From: Roseburia sp.
Lineage (GTDB): Bacteria; Bacillota; Clostridia; Lachnospirales; Lachnospiraceae
Assembly: GCA_022771695.1 (NCBI GenBank)
Contig: JALEKJ010000039.1
Location: 1 to 41,539, forward strand
Reading direction: 5' to 3'
Length of the DNA: 41,539 nt
The notes beneath the pieces are model-generated. The model saw nothing but the letters and a program-made list of their open reading frames with translations. It was not told the DNA's origin and did not search any database. A program made the translations under genes and the position numbers. Each line of letters begins with the position of its first letter. Within the stretch, counting starts at the first letter, position 1. Of the stretch, positions 33,001 through 41,539 are shown one piece after another.

Positions 33001-34767
33001 ATGGCAAATGGTTTTGGAAGTTTATATATCGGTGTAGCCGGACTGCAGAGCAGTCAGAATGCACTGAACACAACTGCAAACAACTTGGCGAATGTAGACA
33101 CAAAGGGTTATGTCAGACAGCAGGTATTGTTTGCAGACCGCGATTATGTGACATTTAGCACGACGGCAGCAATCAGTAAGCAGCAGTCAGGGCTTGGTGT
33201 TAAGATTGGCGATGTTGTACATACAAGAGATATCTTTTTAGACAGATCCTATCGAACCGAAGCAGGACGCCATGCATTTTACGAGGCGACCTATGGAGCT
33301 GCGTACGAAGTGGAGACATACTTTCAGGAGATGGAGGGAGAGGCGTTTCAGGATGCATTAGAGGATTTCTGGGTATCCTTCCAGGAGCTTTCGAAAGCAC
33401 CGGATGATGGCATTTATCAGAATCTGGTTATCCAAAAAGCGCAGTTATTCATCAGCCGTGCATCGGCTGTCTACTCAGGTCTTCAGAGTTACCAGTATAA
33501 CATTAATACACAAATATCCGATGATATCAATCAGGTCAATGAGCTTGGTAAAACCATTCACGAGCTGAATCTACAGATTCAGAAGGTTGAGGCCGGAGAC
33601 ATTGAGACGGCGATGACACTAAGAGATGCCAGAGATCAGGCGTTGGATGAACTGTCTGCACTCGTGGAGATTGAGTACCATGAGACCGAAGATGGAATTG
33701 TAAAAGTAAGCGTTGAGGGTGTCGAATTTGTAGACGAGGTAACTTATCACAAAGTAGAGAAGAAATATGATAAGCTTACCGGATTCATCACACCGTACTG
33801 GGGATATTTATCAGATACCGAACGAGGAAAATACGTGGATGTGTTTGAGTTTAAAACAGATATATCCACTGAAAATAAAAATGATATGGGACAATTAAAA
33901 GCGCTTGTTTTGGCAAGAGGCGACCATATCGCAAATTATACAGACGTGGAGGGCATGGACAAGAAGACATATAACGACACTACGGGAATGTCTGTCATGC
34001 TAAAGGCTGAAGCGGAATTAGATCAGTTGATTCACGGAATTGTGACTGCACTGAATGATAAGCTTTGCCCGAATGTGGAGGCGGCTGATACGATAAGCAG
34101 TCTGACGGGCGGTGCAGCGACGACAATCGATGTTACACTCGCAGATGGCACGACAGTGACTCTTGCGGGCGATACGAAGATTTTGGATGCCGAGAACTGT
34201 TCGGTTGGAGCGGACGGTAAATTACCACCGCAGGAGCTGTTTGTCCGTATCGGTTCCGAGCGTTATACGGAAGCGACATATACAGCGGTAGACGGTACGA
34301 CGACAACGATTTATATCTATAATGAAGAGGATCCGACCGATACCTCTAAGCAGTATACACTTCAGAGCCTGAGTGTTAACGAGGCACTGATTGCGCAGGA
34401 AAGTGCATTGCCGCATCTGCGCCAGAATGGCGATGTCAACTATGCCTTGGCAGCAGAACTGGCTGCTGTATGGGAAGAAAATACGCTGGTATTGAACCCA
34501 AATGATACGAAGGGTTGCAGCTTTAAGGATTACTATGAATCAATGATTGGCGAAATGGGAACCTTCGGAGACGTATATGGTTCGACAGCGACCAGCCTGT
34601 CGGGAACCGTTGCTTCCATCGACAATCAGAGGCAGCAGGTAATCGGAGTATCTTCCGATGAAGAATTGACCTATATGATTAAGTATCAGAATGCGTATAA
34701 TGCATCCAGCCGCTTTATTAATGTAATTGACGAAATGATTGAACATCTGATTACACAACTGGGATAA
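33001..34767 (+). CDS. flgK: Flagellar hook-associated protein 1 (first copy)
   Basis: 588 aa. The N-terminus (GFGSLYIGVAGLQSSQNALNTTANNLANV, not quoted as a block elsewhere) is the classic rod/hook-family start with the ANNLANVDTKGYVRQ motif. The C-terminus has IDNQRQQVIGVSSDEELTYMIKYQNAY, the D0 helix of FlgK. It forms the first hook-filament junction ring after export through the flagellar type III system. The middle domain is specific to this lineage. AGAGGAGG precedes ATG. A second flgK-type gene follows 18 nt later. Confidence 0.93.
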   Translation: MANGFGSLYIGVAGLQSSQNALNTTANNLANVDTKGYVRQQVLFADRDYVTFSTTAAISKQQSGLGVKIGDVVHTRDIFLDRSYRTEAGRHAFYEATYGAAYEVETYFQEMEGEAFQDALEDFWVSFQELSKAPDDGIYQNLVIQKAQLFISRASAVYSGLQSYQYNINTQISDDINQVNELGKTIHELNLQIQKVEAGDIETAMTLRDARDQALDELSALVEIEYHETEDGIVKVSVEGVEFVDEVTYHKVEKKYDKLTGFITPYWGYLSDTERGKYVDVFEFKTDISTENKNDMGQLKALVLARGDHIANYTDVEGMDKKTYNDTTGMSVMLKAEAELDQLIHGIVTALNDKLCPNVEAADTISSLTGGAATTIDVTLADGTTVTLAGDTKILDAENCSVGADGKLPPQELFVRIGSERYTEATYTAVDGTTTTIYIYNEEDPTDTSKQYTLQSLSVNEALIAQESALPHLRQNGDVNYALAAELAAVWEENTLVLNPNDTKGCSFKDYYESMIGEMGTFGDVYGSTATSLSGTVASIDNQRQQVIGVSSDEELTYMIKYQNAYNASSRFINVIDEMIEHLITQLG

Positions 34768-34785
34768 AAAGAAAGAGGTGTTTGT

Positions 34786-36627
34786 ATGCCATCTACATTT
34801 TTTGGACTGACAATTTCATCGTCAGGAATGAATGCGTATCAGGTAGCATTAAATACAACAGCAAACAATATATCAAATGTGCAGACAAAAGGCTATACCA
34901 GACAGCAGGCGAATCGCGTGGCGTCTGAGGCACTTCGCGTTTATGCGAAATACGGAAGTGCGGGTACCGGTGTTACGACGACTTCTATTAAGCAGGTCAG
35001 AAATCAGTACTATGATACAAAGTACTGGTACAATCAGTCTTCTGTAGGGCTCTATGAGACAAGACTCAACTATTTGCAGCAGATTGAAAACTACTTTATC
35101 GATGACGATTCTGCAAAAGGATTTTCGACAATATTAAATACGCTGTTTAATGACATGGATACCTTAAAAAACCATGCATCTGATGTGAACGTCAGACAAC
35201 AGTTTATCGGAAGTGCACAGAATTTTGCAACATACTTTAACAGTGTGGCATCGGGACTTGGCGAGATTCAGAGCAGTACCAATGAAGAGATTAAGTCTAC
35301 GGTTGCAAACATCAATGCAATTGCAGAGAAGATTGCAATCTTAAATGATCAGATTAACGTGATTGAGGTACAGGGTGGTTATGCGAATGAGCTACGTGAT
35401 CAGAGAGCACTCTTGATTGATGAGCTCTCTGCCATCGTTCCGACGGAGGTAGAGGAGCTTCCGGTTAAGAACTCCAATCATCCGGAAATGCAGACAGGAG
35501 CTACTTACTATACCGTTAAAATCGGCGGTCAGGTACTGGTCAACACATATGACTACTATACTTTGGAGTGCGTAGCGAGGGAAAAGAAAGTAAACCAGTC
35601 TGATTTGGAAGGTCTTTATGACATTAAATGGGAGAAGACCGGAAATACTTTTAATGCGGGAGCAAGTTATATGTCCGGTTCATTAAAGGCATTATTCGAC
35701 ATCCGTGATGGTAATAACGGGGAGAACTTTAGCGGTATGGCAAAGGTTTTGAGCGCAAAGCAGCTTCAGGTAACAAGCCCTTCCATGACATCCATCGAAG
35801 AACTTACGCTTCCGGAAACGGGAGTTCTTAAGATTAACGGAAGAGAGTACGAGTACACAGGCTTTACTTATGAGACGGATGCAGACGGAAATATTACATC
35901 CTATACCTTCAGTTTGAAGGACAGCCTGACACTTCAGGAACAGGGTAAGGTGGATGGACGCTATGCCGAAGTGGGAACCTCAATTGATTCTATGGGTATT
36001 CCATATTACATGGCGCAGATGAATCAGTTTTTGCGTAGCTTTGCAAGCGCATTCAATGAGATTCTACAAAAGGGCGAGGACTTAAACGGAAATAAAACCG
36101 ATTACTACTCTTTCCTGACCGGCGCAGATACCGTGACGGGAGAGGAGTTCACATTTGACGGATTGGATGCGAACGGTGTTGCAGGAACCGGCTCTAATGT
36201 AGACAGCTACTATAAATTGACAGCATCCAATATCTGCGTGGCAAGCATCTGCGTGAAAGACCCGACATTACTTGCTACCACGGAAGACATTACCGGAAAG
36301 GGCGGTGTCGACGCATACGAGTTGATTGAAGAGCTTACAAAATTAAAGAGTGATGTCGTGCTTTACCGAGGAGGCACAGCGGACGGATTCTTAAAATGTA
36401 TGATTTCAGATATCTCCATCGACACGCAGGAGGCAAAGATTTTTAATCAGAATTACACAAATATTGCGAGTACGATTGAAAATCAGCGTATGTCCATCTC
36501 CGGCGTAGATGAGGATGAGGAGGCGTTGGACTTAATCAAATTCCAGAATGCATACAATTTGTCGTCCAAGATGATTTCTGTTATGGCAGAGGTATATGAC
36601 AGACTGATATTAGAAACCGGTGTATAG
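34786..36627 (+). CDS. flgK: Flagellar hook-associated protein 1 (second copy)
   Basis: 613 aa. It has the same architecture as its neighbour: N-terminal ANNISNVQTKGYTRQQ motif and C-terminal ENQRMSISGVDEDEEALDLIKFQNAYN helix, but clearly different sequence, especially in the middle. It is a diverged paralogue, not a recent duplication. It may be the main FlgK, or the two may build a mixed or switchable junction. Ribosome site AAAGAGGTG. Cotranscribed with flgK1 and flgL. Confidence 0.9.
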   Translation: MPSTFFGLTISSSGMNAYQVALNTTANNISNVQTKGYTRQQANRVASEALRVYAKYGSAGTGVTTTSIKQVRNQYYDTKYWYNQSSVGLYETRLNYLQQIENYFIDDDSAKGFSTILNTLFNDMDTLKNHASDVNVRQQFIGSAQNFATYFNSVASGLGEIQSSTNEEIKSTVANINAIAEKIAILNDQINVIEVQGGYANELRDQRALLIDELSAIVPTEVEELPVKNSNHPEMQTGATYYTVKIGGQVLVNTYDYYTLECVAREKKVNQSDLEGLYDIKWEKTGNTFNAGASYMSGSLKALFDIRDGNNGENFSGMAKVLSAKQLQVTSPSMTSIEELTLPETGVLKINGREYEYTGFTYETDADGNITSYTFSLKDSLTLQEQGKVDGRYAEVGTSIDSMGIPYYMAQMNQFLRSFASAFNEILQKGEDLNGNKTDYYSFLTGADTVTGEEFTFDGLDANGVAGTGSNVDSYYKLTASNICVASICVKDPTLLATTEDITGKGGVDAYELIEELTKLKSDVVLYRGGTADGFLKCMISDISIDTQEAKIFNQNYTNIASTIENQRMSISGVDEDEEALDLIKFQNAYNLSSKMISVMAEVYDRLILETGV

Positions 36628-36638
36628 GAGGAAACGAA

Positions 36639-38234
36639 ATGCGTATTACTAACAATATGATGCTTCGCAATACATCCAGCAACATCAATGGAAATAAAGT
36701 GAATGTAAACAATCTGAATAATCAGATGTCCTCCCAGAAAAAGATTCAGAGACCATCCGAGGACCCGGTTATCGCAATACGTGCGTTACGTCTACGCAGT
36801 ACTTTGAGTGAGATTGACCAGTATTATGAGAACAATATTCCGGACGCGGAGTCTTGGCTCGAGATTACAGATACAGCACTTAAGAATATGGTAACGATTG
36901 TTACCGATATCCGAAGTCAGTGCGTATATGGTTCCAATGACCCGCTGACAGCAGATGACAGAAATACGATTTTAACATCGTTGGAAAAGCTGCGTGATCA
37001 GGTATATTCCGAGGGTAATGCCGATTACGCCGGACGTACCGTATTTACCGGATACCGCACGAACCAGAAGCTGACCTTTATGGAGGATGATAAGACAACT
37101 TCCTATAATATTACACAGACATTAGGTTATGGTGATATTGGAGAATATCGTTACTATAGCGATGAAGTGACACTTCCGACCACTGCGGCAGAGGTGCTTG
37201 GCAATACGATTGCAAACCCAAAGGAAGCGACTTTTGACCGTATCCGCCTTAGCTATGGAGAGATTGACAGCATTACCGGTAAGGATGCAGCAGGCAATAC
37301 GGTGACAGCAGATGGAACCGCCGGCAACAATCAGGCGCTGATTGGATATACGAATGCAGATGGCACGACGGGAGACTTGGAAGTTACCGTATATGATACA
37401 CTTGAGGACTGGGCGGCGGCGAATGCCAATGAATATGCGATTAATGAGGATACGGATAGCGACGGCACTCCGGATACGATGAAAGCAGTATTCATCAAAG
37501 AAACCGGTGAGATGATTCTTGGTGCGAATGCTTCCTCACAGTTGCGCAGCGGCAAGGCAAGCTTGGATTTGAACTATACCAAGACAGGGTTTGACAAAGG
37601 CGAGCTTCGACCGGAGTATTATTATAATTGTACCGATATCACTGATCCTGTTAATCCGGTTGATTTTGTTAAGTATGAAAACGGCAAAGAAGTCTACCAG
37701 GATATTGAGTATGTTGTAGCTGCAAATCAGACATTAACGGTAAATACAGCAGCTTCCGATGTGTTTGATGCGGCACTTGGCAGAGATGTTGATGAGCTGA
37801 TTGAGGCAGTCCGTTTTGCACAGGAAGCAAATGCAAAGGTTGAAGAAATCGAGAAAATGCAGGGAATGCAGGAATATTCTTCCGATGACTGCCAGGCGGC
37901 ATTGGAAGACTGGCTCACTGCTGCGAAAAAAGAGCGCGACTATGCAGACGATAATATGCAGAAGCTTTACAACAGCTATATCGGCAACTGCGATAAATAC
38001 TTGGAGGGAATCAACCTTGCAAAGACGGATGTGGGAAGCAAAGGTGCGAGTCTTGACTTGACGAAGAACCGTATGTCAAATCAGCAGACAACGATGGAGA
38101 CCTTGAAGTCCACGAACGAGGACAGGGATCTTTCTGATATTATTATTGATTATACCGCTGCATATACGGCATATGAGGCTTCCTTACAAGCAGCAGCTAA
38201 GATTAATCAGAATACATTATTGAACTTTATTTAA
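36639..38234 (+). CDS. flgL: Flagellar hook-associated protein 3, enlarged
   Basis: 531 aa, far longer than the ~300 aa typical of FlgL. The flagellin-like ends are intact: RITNNMMLRNTSSNINGN and QKKIQRPSEDPVIAIRALRL at the N-terminus, and TAAYTAYEASLQAAAKIN plus NTLLNFI at the C-terminus. The extra ~200 residues lie in the middle, outer-surface part and include an acidic DTDSDGTPDT stretch that looks calcium-binding. It forms the second junction ring under the filament. Confidence 0.92.
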   Translation: MRITNNMMLRNTSSNINGNKVNVNNLNNQMSSQKKIQRPSEDPVIAIRALRLRSTLSEIDQYYENNIPDAESWLEITDTALKNMVTIVTDIRSQCVYGSNDPLTADDRNTILTSLEKLRDQVYSEGNADYAGRTVFTGYRTNQKLTFMEDDKTTSYNITQTLGYGDIGEYRYYSDEVTLPTTAAEVLGNTIANPKEATFDRIRLSYGEIDSITGKDAAGNTVTADGTAGNNQALIGYTNADGTTGDLEVTVYDTLEDWAAANANEYAINEDTDSDGTPDTMKAVFIKETGEMILGANASSQLRSGKASLDLNYTKTGFDKGELRPEYYYNCTDITDPVNPVDFVKYENGKEVYQDIEYVVAANQTLTVNTAASDVFDAALGRDVDELIEAVRFAQEANAKVEEIEKMQGMQEYSSDDCQAALEDWLTAAKKERDYADDNMQKLYNSYIGNCDKYLEGINLAKTDVGSKGASLDLTKNRMSNQQTTMETLKSTNEDRDLSDIIIDYTAAYTAYEASLQAAAKINQNTLLNFI

Positions 38235-38240
38235 AATACG

Positions 38241-38267
38241 TACGGCTGCAGATTCCTTGCAGCCGTA
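38241..38267 (+). promoter_or_regulatory. Hairpin between flgL and fliW without T run
   Basis: TACGGCTGCA (38241-38250) and TGCAGCCGTA (38258-38267) pair exactly around a 7-nt loop. No T run follows, so it is not a standard terminator. A GGGAG and a GGAGG lie between it and fliW. It may stabilise the 3' end of the flgL part of the message or present GGA motifs to CsrA. Confidence 0.5.
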
Positions 38268-38297
38268 TCATGACTGGGAGAAGTTGGAGGAAAACAG

Positions 38298-38759
38298 ATG
38301 AGAGCAAACACCAGACTTTTTGGGGAGATAGATATTGAAGAGGAGAAAATCATTACCTTAGAAAATGGAATGATTGGATTGCCGGAGTTCCAAAAATTTG
38401 CATTGATTTTTGATGAGGAAAAAGGGGCAAAGCCGTCTTCTATCATGTGGCTTCAGTCGATGGATGACCCGCAGACCGCATTTCCGGTCATGCAGCCGAA
38501 TACAGTGAAACCGGACTACAATCCGACCGTAAACGATGAAGTGCTCTCGGCACTTGGTGAGTTAAAAGAAGAGAACACATATGTGCTGGTTACACTGACA
38601 GCTTCTTCGGATGTGAAGCAGACTTCGGTGAACTTAAAAGCGCCGATTGTCATCAACACCGATACCAGAAAGGGATGCCAGATCATTGTCGAGGATGATT
38701 ATCCCGTAAAATACAAGATTTATGATGCAGTACAGGCAAGAAAGAAAGCGGAGGAATAA
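38298..38759 (+). CDS. fliW: Flagellar assembly factor FliW
   Basis: 153 aa. FliW binds flagellin and, when free, CsrA, and so releases CsrA's block on flagellin translation. Family features: a GEIDIEEEKIITLENGMIG start, LPEFQKFALI and the C-terminal VKYKIYDAV strand. It is followed by csrA after 3 nt, the usual pair. Ribosome site TTGGAGG. Confidence 0.95.
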   Translation: MRANTRLFGEIDIEEEKIITLENGMIGLPEFQKFALIFDEEKGAKPSSIMWLQSMDDPQTAFPVMQPNTVKPDYNPTVNDEVLSALGELKEENTYVLVTLTASSDVKQTSVNLKAPIVINTDTRKGCQIIVEDDYPVKYKIYDAVQARKKAEE

Positions 38760-38762
38760 GAC

Positions 38763-38978
38763 ATGCTGGCATTGACACGAAAAAAGGGAGAATCGTTGGT
38801 TATCAACAATAATATTGAGATAACGGTATTGGAAATTCGAGGGGATCAGGTAAAGATAGGAATTTCGGCGCCGAAGGAGGTTCCGGTTTATCGCAAGGAG
38901 GTCTACCTCCAGATTCAGGACGAGAATAAAGCGGCATTGAATGTAGAGGCGATGGAGGCATTGAAGAATCTTTTTTAA
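38763..38978 (+). CDS. csrA: Carbon storage regulator CsrA
   Basis: 71 aa. RNA-binding translational repressor of flagellin. [14 protein letters not shown] at the N-terminus and [17 protein letters not shown], with the RNA-contact arginine, are typical. Slightly longer C-terminal tail than in E. coli (61 aa), as in Firmicutes. No clear terminator was seen after it. Confidence 0.96.
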   Translation: MLALTRKKGESLVINNNIEITVLEIRGDQVKIGISAPKEVPVYRKEVYLQIQDENKAALNVEAMEALKNLF

Positions 38979-38985
38979 AAGCTGT

Positions 38986-39012
38986 TAATAAAACGGAGGG
39001 TTTCTCCGATAT
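38986..39012 (+). promoter_or_regulatory. Second sigma-D-type promoter, before flaG
   Basis: CCGATAT at 39006-39012, with TAAT (38986-38989) 16 nt upstream; an alternative TAAA at 38989 has a 13-nt spacer. The -10 and the following AAGA match the flgM promoter. It would give separate transcription of flaG-fliD. Confidence 0.65.
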
Positions 39013-39065
39013 AAGAGATAGAAAATTGTACAGTATCAATAAATATCACACGGAGGTGGTAAGCG

Positions 39066-39491
39066 ATGGGAATCGAAAAGATATCGGGTAATGGCGCAGT
39101 GTCGTATCAGGGAAGTGCGACAGTGTCAGCTTCATCTGCAGCATCAAGCGTAGAGCCGGTTACGCAGACGTCAGGAACAGAGGCACCTGTAACAGGAACC
39201 ATGGTACAGGATTTTTCACTGAATGCCGGTGCGGAAGAGGATAGAAATCGTTCGGAAGAGATGGCAACGATGAATAATACGCAGTTGAAGAATGCCGTAG
39301 GTGACCTTAATAAGCAACTTAAAAACTCAGAGGCGATTTTTGGAATTCATGACAAAACGAATCGTGTAACGATTAAGATTGTGGATAAGACGACAAAGGA
39401 AGTAATCAAGGAGTATCCGCCGGAGCAGACGCTTGACATGATTGCCAAGGTTTGGGAGATTGCGGGAATTCTTGTGGATGAAAAGAGATAA
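39066..39491 (+). CDS. flaG: FlaG family protein
   Basis: 141 aa. The C-terminal half, with SEAIFGIHDKTNRVTIKIVD and KEVIKEYPPEQTLDM, matches FlaG, a small protein that affects filament length; the N-terminal half is a low-complexity Ser/Ala/Thr region. It lies between csrA and fliD and has its own candidate sigma-D promoter. Confidence 0.92.
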   Translation: MGIEKISGNGAVSYQGSATVSASSAASSVEPVTQTSGTEAPVTGTMVQDFSLNAGAEEDRNRSEEMATMNNTQLKNAVGDLNKQLKNSEAIFGIHDKTNRVTIKIVDKTTKEVIKEYPPEQTLDMIAKVWEIAGILVDEKR

Positions 39492-39527
39492 AAGTGCTTA
39501 CATAAGCAGGAAAGGAACGGTGAGCAT

Positions 39528-41539
39528 ATGCCAATTCGTATTACAGGATTGAACTCCGGTTTGGATACAGAGACGATTATATCGGCGCTGGTATCCTCTT
39601 ATAGTTATAAGACGGATAAATATAAAAAAGCACAGACGAAGCTTTCATGGAAACAGGATGCTTGGAAGTCTCTGAATACAAAGATTTATAGTTTGTATAA
39701 TAGTGTGGGAAATCTGCGATTTTCCAGTGCCTATAATTTGAAATCGACGAAGGTTTCTGACAGTACAAAGGCAACGGTTACTGCGAGCAGTAGCGCGCCA
39801 AACGGTACACAGAAGCTGAATATCATTAGTGTTGCACAGGCAGGTTACCTGACCGGTGGCAAGCTGGACGATAGCACAACGACCGGAACTACGTTAGCAG
39901 AGCTGGGTTATACAGCGGGCGATGGTACGATTAATGTGACCATGGGCGATGGCACGAAAAAGGCGATTACAGTAACACAAGGAACAACTGTTAGTAGCTT
40001 TATCAATTCGTTAAAAGATGCCGGCCTCAGCGCAAGCTATGATAGCGTGAATAAACGTATCTTCGTCAGCTCCAAGGAGACCGGCAAGGATAACGATTTT
40101 ACTCTGACCGGTGCAGACGCAGCAGGCTCTGCTGCGCTTACAGCGATGGGACTTAGTGTAGATTCTGATGCAACAAAGGCAACTTATGCATCTTATACGA
40201 AATATTATGGTGATGGAAGCAACATTAAGGGAACCGTCGAGCAGGCAGTTGCGGATTACACGGCAGCAAAAGAGGCTTATGAGAAGGCGTCTGCACAGAA
40301 TGCGAACATGACTGCAGCATACGGATATGCTTCTGCATACTCTGCAATGATGGATGCGCTTCAGAATACCGGGTTAAGCCAGGCTGATCAGGAAAAGATG
40401 AAAGAATTGCTTGCCATGACAGCTACGCAGCGTGTGAACACCGTTATGGATGCAGATGGTAATATATATACGCAGAAGGGTACAGATGCAGACGGCAATG
40501 CTATTTTCTCATACACGGATGCAGAAGGTAATGAAAGGCTGATTCAGCGTGTAGTTACAAAATCCGATGATACCGGCGAGAGTGTAACTACATATTATGA
40601 GGCAACTTCGGCGGAAGTCGGAACGGGATTTTATAAGTATACAACCGAGGATGGCACTTTCACACAGAATGACGACGGTACTTATACGGGTTCTGATAAG
40701 AAGACCTATAAGCTGATTGACGGCAATATGACCGAGGTTGATGCGGATGGAAACGCAGTGTCCGGTGGCAAGGTTGTAGCCGTTACGGACGACCAGAAGG
40801 TAGAGATTACCAAGACTGAGTACACGCAGGGGGCTGTTGCGGGCGATGTGAAACGTTCTGCGGATGTACTTACCGAGTTAAAAGAGAATTCCGGCCTGAC
40901 GGATAAAGAAATTTCCACATTGACGACGAATATTAAGAACGTCAATGCATATGAAAACACAAAAGACACGGTCTTGGATGATGCAGATCAGTATTCGAGA
41001 GCAAGCATTGTGTCCAGGGTTCACAACGCATATGGACAGAATGGAGCCGATGCGGTAACGGCGGAGGTTAATACCTATGCGGCAGTGATTACTGCTAATA
41101 AGAACACGATGGAAGCTGAGCAGGCAACGATGGAAGAGCATTCTGTACTTGCTGATATTGCGGCAATCGAGGATAGTACGGAGCAGGATGCAGCGATTGA
41201 TGCATTTGTGGAAGAGGTAGAATCCGCCAAGACACTTGAAACAACCACAACCTATAATACGGATGCCAAAAAGATTGATGGAACAGATTCCAAGATAATG
41301 CTCAACGGTATCGAATATGAGAGTTCGTTGAACACCTACTCGATTAATGGTCTCAACATCACAGTACAGGCGGTTACCGGCGAGGGTGATGACAATGCCA
41401 TTACCATTACCACAGCTACCGACACACAGGGAATCTACGACAAGATTAAGGATTTCTTAACGCAGTACAACGCATTGATTAACGAGATAACTTCTCTTTA
41501 TAATGCAGATTCTGCAAAAGGATATGAGCCGCTTACAGA
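39528..41539 (+). CDS. fliD: Flagellar filament cap protein, partial
   Basis: The open frame starts at ATG 39528 and runs off the window after 670 codons with no stop in the stretches I checked. The N-terminus PIRITGLNSGLDTETIISAL is the FliD start; QGIYDKIKDFLTQYNALINE near the window end is the usual start of its C-terminal domain. Between them is a long insert (~230-550) with repeated DADGN-type motifs (residues ~308, 319, 404) and helical stretches. FliD caps the growing filament and folds exported flagellin. It is larger than most FliD proteins. Ribosome site is weak (AAAGGA well upstream). Confidence 0.93.
   Translation, partial: MPIRITGLNSGLDTETIISALVSSYSYKTDKYKKAQTKLSWKQDAWKSLNTKIYSLYNSVGNLRFSSAYNLKSTKVSDSTKATVTASSSAPNGTQKLNIISVAQAGYLTGGKLDDSTTTGTTLAELGYTAGDGTINVTMGDGTKKAITVTQGTTVSSFINSLKDAGLSASYDSVNKRIFVSSKETGKDNDFTLTGADAAGSAALTAMGLSVDSDATKATYASYTKYYGDGSNIKGTVEQAVADYTAAKEAYEKASAQNANMTAAYGYASAYSAMMDALQNTGLSQADQEKMKELLAMTATQRVNTVMDADGNIYTQKGTDADGNAIFSYTDAEGNERLIQRVVTKSDDTGESVTTYYEATSAEVGTGFYKYTTEDGTFTQNDDGTYTGSDKKTYKLIDGNMTEVDADGNAVSGGKVVAVTDDQKVEITKTEYTQGAVAGDVKRSADVLTELKENSGLTDKEISTLTTNIKNVNAYENTKDTVLDDADQYSRASIVSRVHNAYGQNGADAVTAEVNTYAAVITANKNTMEAEQATMEEHSVLADIAAIEDSTEQDAAIDAFVEEVESAKTLETTTTYNTDAKKIDGTDSKIMLNGIEYESSLNTYSINGLNITVQAVTGEGDDNAITITTATDTQGIYDKIKDFLTQYNALINEITSLYNADSAKGYEPLT

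Noticed and set aside
1-41539. CRISPR arrays, rRNA, tRNA and complete insertion sequences
   Set aside because: No regular spaced repeats, no conserved RNA gene sequences and no transposase genes were seen on either strand.

Overview
The window looks like a chromosomal segment of a motile, Gram-positive, anaerobic Clostridia of the Lachnospiraceae type (Roseburia/Agathobacter-like; genus not proven). The signs are strong AGGAGG ribosome sites, a SCIFF six-cysteine peptide with its radical-SAM maturase, a T-box trp operon, an ECF thiamine transporter under a TPP riboswitch, and a fliW-csrA-flaG-fliD flagellar cluster behind sigma-D-type promoters. No rRNA, tRNA or CRISPR array was seen.

Region 1 (1-8990) is accessory DNA, visibly more AT-rich than the rest. 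It opens with the last 28 codons of a tyrosine recombinase, then about 1 kb of gene-free DNA with direct repeats, two hairpin terminators and a palindrome. A rightward defence cluster follows: a protein with a C-terminal DisA_N (diadenylate-cyclase-like) domain, an HPPY-type DNA methyltransferase whose natural start codon seems to be ATA, a DpnII-type GATC restriction-modification set (two methylases and the endonuclease), a zinc-finger/HNH nuclease, and a P-loop ATPase with a C-terminal S1-like domain. The last two, and the DisA_N protein, are the best candidates for something not yet described.

Region 2 (9000-16640) holds core and semi-core genes: acylphosphatase, a 2H phosphoesterase, a NifX-like/SlyD-like fusion, glucose-6-phosphate isomerase, LarE, the SCIFF precursor and maturase (scfA-scfB), and a PLP-dependent Orn/Lys/Arg decarboxylase-like protein.

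Region 3 (16620-20362) is a thiamine salvage operon: promoter, TPP riboswitch and terminator, thiW, thiM, thiE, a HAD phosphatase and thiD. Together they import and rebuild thiamine from its two halves; the HAD protein is a good candidate for removing the phosphate from thiamine phosphate.

Region 4 (20363-27395) is a complete tryptophan operon, trpEGDCFBA, behind a consensus promoter and a T-box leader with a UGG (Trp) specifier. It ends in a two-way terminator shared with a convergent GltD-like flavoprotein gene (27394-28626, minus), the only convincing minus-strand gene.

Region 5 (28844-31980) carries a GH94-like glycoside phosphorylase and a small cupin protein.

Region 6 (32082-41539) is a late flagellar operon: sigma-D-type promoter, flgM, flgN, two tandem flgK-type genes, an enlarged flgL, fliW, csrA, a second sigma-D-type promoter, flaG and a large fliD that runs off the window end. 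FlgM (anti-sigma), FlgN (chaperone), FlgK/FlgL (hook-filament junction), FliD (cap) and FliW-CsrA (flagellin translation control) act at the stage when the filament is built.
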